64,000 bases of DNA from Bacteroidota bacterium. Its GTDB lineage: Bacteria; Bacteroidota; Bacteroidia; 2-12-FULL-35-15. Below, one piece after another: positions 59,631-64,000 of this stretch. The stretch lies in NCBI GenBank assembly GCA_025963725.1, contig JAOQAE010000003.1:248001-312000 (forward strand). Reading direction: 5' to 3'. The first letter of the stretch is position 1. Each line of letters opens with the position of its first letter. The notes under the pieces were generated by a model that worked only from the letters and a program-made list of their open reading frames with translations, was not told the origin of the DNA and did no database searches. The position numbers and the translations under genes are program-made.

Positions 59631-60621
59631 CCTTCAGCTCTTTGCCGATGCCAATGAAGGTGTGGTGGTTAAGGGGAAATTCGAAGAATACATGCAGCAG
59701 GCTGAGGAGGAACAGCGCATAGAAGCCGATCTCGTAGCTTACCGCATACAATACTACCGACAGGATCCAAAGACCTACGATCAGCGACATTCTTGTTCTG
59801 GAAACCTGGTTCCATTTGATCACCGAAGTTTTAGAGAACCAGTTGAGATAATGATAAGTGTATGCAAAAGCGATAAAGCGCATGATCTTTACGGAGTTCT
59901 CATTGCTGAACATCGCCTGGTCGCGGAAGCCCATCTCGCCATAGCCAAACAGGCTGTACAAAGTTGTATTCAACACCTTGAAATTATAATACGCCTTCTG
60001 CGCATACTGGCTTACAAAGGATGGGAGCCCCTCCGGCGTGTACACAAAAAAGCTGACCGCGCATAAAATGAATACGCCAAGCGAGACCATCCCGGAAACA
60101 CTTTTTGTTTTCAGCGCGCCATAAAGAATAAAGGCCCCGGTGAAAATAAATACATGGATGATGGTGGGCAGCCATACGGCGAAGAGCAGGAAGATCACAT
60201 CCGGGTAATTGTTCACATTAAAGATGAGCGAAGCAATGAAAGTGAGGAAGATCAATAAAAGCTTCAGCGCGGTTTTCTCCACGAACAAAATGATGAGCGC
60301 ATAAACAAATCCCGAGAACAGGATGCTCCCGAGATAATGATTGATCCGCGAGCCGCCATTGAACATCCCGATGGTGATGAGGATCACCAGCACCACGAAG
60401 AGCCAGATGTCCTTCTTCGATTTTACAAAATAGTTTTTCTTGTCGAGCCAGGAGATCTCCGTAAGATAATGCAGCGGGCCAAGCACCGCGTACGAGAACA
60501 GGAACACTTCGAAGGGAAGAATGTATGCTGCCACGAGGCTCAGTACCATCAGGCCGATGTTCAGGTAATTAATGCCGTTCTCCGAGCTGATCCCGGAGAT
60601 TAAACTTTTTGATCCGTTCAT
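59614..60621 (-). CDS. Polytopic membrane protein of unknown function
   Basis: Protein of 335 residues with about ten helices. Conserved-looking polar motifs are SYAVLGPLHYLTEISWLDK near 50, FAYTYHYLNWFSKTSVIKW near 260 and FFEFPLNHHTFIGIGKEL near the C-terminus; the His residues sit at helix ends, as in membrane metalloenzymes. I cannot name a family. The start ATG (60621) overlaps the relic stop of a monooxygenase pseudogene, so both were once one operon. Confidence 0.65.
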   Translation of the reverse strand: MNGSKSLISGISSENGINYLNIGLMVLSLVAAYILPFEVFLFSYAVLGPLHYLTEISWLDKKNYFVKSKKDIWLFVVLVILITIGMFNGGSRINHYLGSILFSGFVYALIILFVEKTALKLLLIFLTFIASLIFNVNNYPDVIFLLFAVWLPTIIHVFIFTGAFILYGALKTKSVSGMVSLGVFILCAVSFFVYTPEGLPSFVSQYAQKAYYNFKVLNTTLYSLFGYGEMGFRDQAMFSNENSVKIMRFIAFAYTYHYLNWFSKTSVIKWNQVSRTRMSLIVGLWILSVVLYAVSYEIGFYALFLLSLLHVFFEFPLNHHTFIGIGKELKAIIRR

Positions 60622-60813
60622 TTGCTTAGTTCATAATCACGTTCCACGAGACAGATCCGGGTCTTGCGCCGATTCTATTCCTAAATATCCTTCCTGTCCC
60701 TGTGCAAGCTCTACCATGCGCGCGGCGGTATCTTCGTATCCTTCTAACTCTCCGGTTCGCTCGGAAGTGAAGATCACGGCGTAGTATGGCGGTGGTGGTG
60801 TGTTGGCTATCAT
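60618..60813 (-). pseudogene. Antibiotic-biosynthesis-monooxygenase (ABM) gene with internal frameshifting deletion
   Basis: The 5' part reads MIANTPPPPYYAVIFTSERT, GELEGYEDTAARMVELAQGQ, EGYLGIESA, the typical opening of small ABM/ferredoxin-like-barrel proteins of about 100 residues. The frame then runs out at TGA 60637 after 58 codons. In the +1 frame, starting near 60663, the sequence reads KTRICLVERDYELSK and stops at 60618; this matches the family's C-terminal R-I-x-x-V-E-R-D-Y motif. About 40 residues (the middle of the barrel) are missing, and the frame changes at the junction. The relic TGA overlaps the ATG of the next gene as in an intact coupled operon. Likely non-functional; a 58-residue product could still be made. 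Confidence 0.75.
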
Positions 60814-60870
60814 GTGTTTTATCCTAACAAATATAAAGAAACAAAATGATTACCGGCTGAGGTCCGCCCA

Positions 60871-60980
60871 CTTTCTCGACTCCGCTCGAAATGACAGCGC
60901 GCTTTGTCATGCTGAGGAACGAAGCATCTCATTCTTATGGAGAAGATCCTTCGACTGCACTACGTTTCGCTCAGGATGAC
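60871..60980. repeat. Palindromic repeat cluster before the macroglobulin gene
   Basis: A partial arm (ctcgactccgctcgaaatgac, 60875-60895, given here as a 21-base block by position) is followed by a full element at 60906-60980 that starts gtcatgctgaggaacgaag and ends tttcgctcaggatgac. The full element is related to the one at 56737. The cluster occupies the gap of 191 bases between the ABM relic and the stop of the macroglobulin gene. Confidence 0.65.
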
Positions 60981-61004
60981 ATACTGCCCGCAAGTAGCAT
61001 CCTG

Positions 61005-64000
61005 CTATTTCCCAACCTTCACCCTGATCCCTTCCGAATGGCTTGCAAACTCCGGTGCGTACATGCACTGGATCGAAGTGATGCCATTTGAGAAATCACC
61101 ATTGTGCGAAACCACCATCGGGTACTCGAACACATACGTTCCTTTCGGGAAATAGGCGAAGAAGAAATTGGTTGCGGCATCGCGGGTGCTTTCATAATAG
61201 CCAAGCCCATCCTGCCACCTGTATCCCGAGATCACGTTTGTAGGCTCAAAGCCGGAAGCGCGCATGTCCTTCATCTGCACATATTCCATATCACGGTCAA
61301 CCCGCAGCTCCATGCGCACCGTTATTTTATCGCCCACCTTTAATATTGTTTTTTCAGTGATCAGCTCGATCACCGGCCCGGCAGCGGTATTCTTCTGCAG
61401 GAACAATTGCTTCTTCAGGTTCAGCGGCGTTTTTGCCGGCGTGATCTTATCAAGCTGCTCAAAGTACTGCCAGTAAACGGAACCCCAGCTTACGCCTTCA
61501 TCGCGCTTCGTGATCGTGACCTTGCCCATCTCCGGTTTTATATCGCTGCCGCTCCAGGATGTTTTGAAATAGCCGGTCCCTGCTTCCTGTTTTGTATCGG
61601 GAAGATTTTTCGGATCTACCTTAACAGAACCCATCGTGATCTCTACATTGCTTTCAGTTGCCAGCCAGTCGGTTCCCCTCAGCAGCAATGCATAGCATGC
61701 TTCGGTGGTAGCTTTTGTTGTGCTCCAGTTCTGCGTTTGCTTCGATTTCAGGAGCCATACCTTCAGGTCATCCACCGATTTCCTGTCGTTCATCACCTCA
61801 TCAAAAGCTTCGATGAGCAGCGCCTGCGATTCAATCGGCGCCTGGTACCAGTAATAGCCTTCGTAATTCTCTTTCCAGTACATTCCCATCTCTTCGCTGT
61901 ACAAGGCATTTTCCTTCAGCGACCTCATGACCGCCTGCGCTGTTGACTTATCGCCATACCTGTTGAGCGCGAGCGCGATCATTCCCTGCATGTACCTGCT
62001 GTCGCCCAGCCAGTATTTCTTCGCCTGCGCTTTGTAATAATCAAACGCTTTCTGGTTGCGGCTGTCCACCGGTACATCCTTAAAGTAGCTGCGTGCGTAT
62101 AAATACTGGATCTGCAGATAGCCTAAATGATCCTCATCAATGTGCGCCTTGTCGTATTTGAGGATCCATTCGTAATCTTCACGGATCCGCTCATCCAGGT
62201 ACACTGCGCCCGACTGCACCATTGCCCATACATCTTTATCTTCGCGGATATTTTTCACGCCCAAATGATCGAGGTGACCCATTCCCGTGATGATGTGCTG
62301 TGTAATGTAACGGTCGTCGGGCATTCCCTCAAACCACGGCCATCCGCCGTTGGACACCTGCATCTTCTGTAATTTTTTTAATGCGTGCCCGAGCTCGCTG
62401 CTCATCTTATTAAGGTCGAATAACAGGCCCACACGCTTTTTACGCTCGGTCTCATTCTTTGCATCCAGCACCCAAGGTGTTTCTTCCAGCATCAGCGATT
62501 TCAGCTCCTGGTTCTTCTCAAGGTTGGAGAGCAGCGCTTTGGAGCCGGGAGTATTTTTCCAGGATTCGAACACCGCTTTTATTTTGGGTGATGAATTTGC
62601 AATGTGTGAAGCGATGCTGTTCGCGTAAAAGCGGGAGAAGGTCTGCTCGGCGCATTCATAAGGGTATTCCATGAGGTATGGCAGCGACTGCACAGCATAC
62701 CATGCCGGGTTGGAAGTAAACTCCAGCGTGAGCTTATGATTGCGCAGCGTTGTTGAATTGTTGCTTTGCGTGATCAGCTTCTCGAAGAGGTAAGTATGTG
62801 TTTCCAGTCCGCGGATCGGCAAGGGCATTGTTTCGGTCACCAGCATTTTGTTGGTCAGCACCGGGATCGCCATTTCTTCACCATCCGTAAAATTGCCGGC
62901 TTTCGCAACCACCTTATATGTGATCGCGCCTATGCCTTCCGGGATGCTGATGTTCCAGTTTACCAATGCGCTTTGTCCTTTTTTAGACGTAAAGGATTTA
63001 TTATCCGTTTCAGGCTTTGTAAAGATCTGAACCGGCTGCATCGTGGTTGCATCGTAGAAAAAGATCTGAGCGGTGCCTGCAAGGTCCTTGTCCGAAAGGT
63101 TGGAGATCTTCGCTGAAAATTCCATCTGGTCGTTCTCACGGAAGAAGCGCGGAGGGTTTGGAACCACCATCAGGTCCTTTTGCGTCTGTAGTTCTTTTTC
63201 AATGCTGCCGAAGCGCAAGTCCTTGGTATGCGCGAATCCCATCATCTTCCATTTTGTAAGCGCTTCGGGAATAGTAAACTTGATGATCACTGTTCCATCC
63301 TTGTCGGTTTCCATCTGCGGATAAAAGAATGCTGTTTCCGCAAAGTTGGAGCGAACGGCCAGCTTCGAAAGATCTTCGCCTGATTTCCCGCCGGCCTTTG
63401 ATTGCTGCAGCGCTGTGGTTTCGGCTGCTGCATCAGGCGGAGGAGGAGGCGCATCGGCATCGCCCAGGAACCTTACGTTTGCATTGCCTTTTGCTTTTCC
63501 GTCGCTGTTCTTGTCTTCCTTCTTCGAACTGTCCTTTTCACTTTCCTCATCCGTCACCGAACTGTCCGTTACGACGGCTGCATACGTTGACATGCCTGTT
63601 GCTTCCACGGAATTCCCGCCAAAGATCCTGTCGAACATTTCGCCGCCATGCCTCCAGTAATATCCACCACCAAAGCCGAACCAGTTGAGATAATCGTATT
63701 CACGGCGGGATGCGGAGGGATAAACATTCCATTCGCGCTCATACAGCTGCGCGTTTGCGGCGCCGAATGCCTGGTCGCTTTCCCAGTACATGTTCGAATA
63801 GTAGCTGTTGTAAATATTGAAGTACCAGTAGTTGGGACGGAAGGCATCCAGCGAAGCGTCATAAAGCGTGGCTACCATTTCCGCGGCTACTTTATCGCCT
63901 TTTTTATCTTTGATCTTCACTTTCCATTCTTCCATTTGTCCGGGCTGCAGCTTGTTGCGGAACGTTTCAAACTGCAGGTCCAGCTCCTTGTTCGTATACG
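61005..64000 (-). CDS. Alpha-2-macroglobulin family protein, 5' part beyond window
   Basis: Open from the right edge to a TAG at 61005; 998 residues are visible, and the N-terminus (signal peptide and first MG domains) lies outside. The visible part holds MG-type beta domains and a disordered acidic/Ser/Lys segment rich in D, E, P (about residues 155-190, a candidate bait or linker region). An A2M domain follows (FFYPQMETDKDGTVIIKFTI, PEALTKWKMMGFAHTKDL). The thioester motif is intact: YPYECAEQTFSRFYANSIA, with Cys-Ala-Glu-Gln. The alpha-toroid helices (GGWPWFEGMPDDRYI, HITGMGHLDHLGV) and a receptor-like C-terminal domain complete it. Bacterial members trap or block proteases in the periplasm. 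Confidence 0.92.
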   Translation of the reverse strand, partial: YTNKELDLQFETFRNKLQPGQMEEWKVKIKDKKGDKVAAEMVATLYDASLDAFRPNYWYFNIYNSYYSNMYWESDQAFGAANAQLYEREWNVYPSASRREYDYLNWFGFGGGYYWRHGGEMFDRIFGGNSVEATGMSTYAAVVTDSSVTDEESEKDSSKKEDKNSDGKAKGNANVRFLGDADAPPPPPDAAAETTALQQSKAGGKSGEDLSKLAVRSNFAETAFFYPQMETDKDGTVIIKFTIPEALTKWKMMGFAHTKDLRFGSIEKELQTQKDLMVVPNPPRFFRENDQMEFSAKISNLSDKDLAGTAQIFFYDATTMQPVQIFTKPETDNKSFTSKKGQSALVNWNISIPEGIGAITYKVVAKAGNFTDGEEMAIPVLTNKMLVTETMPLPIRGLETHTYLFEKLITQSNNSTTLRNHKLTLEFTSNPAWYAVQSLPYLMEYPYECAEQTFSRFYANSIASHIANSSPKIKAVFESWKNTPGSKALLSNLEKNQELKSLMLEETPWVLDAKNETERKKRVGLLFDLNKMSSELGHALKKLQKMQVSNGGWPWFEGMPDDRYITQHIITGMGHLDHLGVKNIREDKDVWAMVQSGAVYLDERIREDYEWILKYDKAHIDEDHLGYLQIQYLYARSYFKDVPVDSRNQKAFDYYKAQAKKYWLGDSRYMQGMIALALNRYGDKSTAQAVMRSLKENALYSEEMGMYWKENYEGYYWYQAPIESQALLIEAFDEVMNDRKSVDDLKVWLLKSKQTQNWSTTKATTEACYALLLRGTDWLATESNVEITMGSVKVDPKNLPDTKQEAGTGYFKTSWSGSDIKPEMGKVTITKRDEGVSWGSVYWQYFEQLDKITPAKTPLNLKKQLFLQKNTAAGPVIELITEKTILKVGDKITVRMELRVDRDMEYVQMKDMRASGFEPTNVISGYRWQDGLGYYESTRDAATNFFFAYFPKGTYVFEYPMVVSHNGDFSNGITSIQCMYAPEFASHSEGIRVKVGK

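Overview
The window is chromosomal DNA of a member of the Bacteroidota. Several sequence signs support this: exported proteins ending in a type IX secretion (T9SS) type A sorting domain; promoters of the Bacteroidota form TTG-N19/20-TAnnTTTG with no obvious Shine-Dalgarno sequences; LytTR and 'reg_prop'-type signalling proteins; a ChrR-like cupin anti-sigma family common in this phylum; and the palindromic intergenic repeats these genomes often carry. Base composition looks close to even, with one clearly AT-rich patch at about 37.9-39.6 kb. There is no phage, integrase, transposase or CRISPR array.

Layout. 0-6.6 kb (minus): a complete TetR-TolC-adaptor-RND efflux operon, with the pump gene cut by the left edge. 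6.8-15.9 kb (plus): three head-to-tail genes for very large secreted T9SS proteins that share a C-terminal half, closed by a terminator. 16.1-23.1 kb (plus): asnS, a two-component-propeller/SpoIIE phosphatase sensor, rpoN and a PAP2-like membrane protein. 23.2-28.4 kb (minus): an outer-membrane barrel, then a signalling block (single REC protein, hybrid kinase, separate HPt, LytTR regulator) and a lone cupin anti-sigma protein. 28.5-30.9 kb (minus): OsmC, a DsbA/FrnE oxidoreductase and a fatty-acid desaturase. 31.0-35.0 kb (minus): glycogen debranching enzyme and a secreted GH26 mannanase-like enzyme. 35.2-37.0 kb (plus): a LytS/LytTR pair. 37.0-41.2 kb: small charged proteins, an AT-rich lipoprotein gene, a split 7TM sensor/NarL-type kinase/response regulator operon and a tRNA with anticodon CAT. 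41.3-50.8 kb: envelope proteins, a HAD phosphatase, methylmalonyl-CoA epimerase, a family 5 solute-binding lipoprotein, a membrane DnaJ protein, a thioesterase and typA. 50.8-54.9 kb: a tight run of hydrolase, GT-C-like and aldose-epimerase genes meeting an MFS gene. 55.0-64.0 kb: a lipoprotein, dipeptide epimerase, a lysine/alanine-rich histone-like protein, an RsmB-type methyltransferase, two membrane proteins, a decayed monooxygenase gene and a large alpha-2-macroglobulin gene cut by the right edge.

Themes. The window is rich in envelope export and in signal transduction: five histidine-kinase or SpoIIE sensors and five receiver proteins in 25 kb. Most of the rest is housekeeping. The least ordinary items are the homogenised tandem T9SS paralogues, the dispersed phosphorelay, an antibiotic-biosynthesis-monooxygenase gene broken by an internal frameshifting deletion, the 45-residue histone-like gene, and several families of palindromic repeats sitting at gene ends. 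I found no cluster that I can defend as a wholly new system; the tandem T9SS locus and the phosphorelay block are the best candidates for follow-up.
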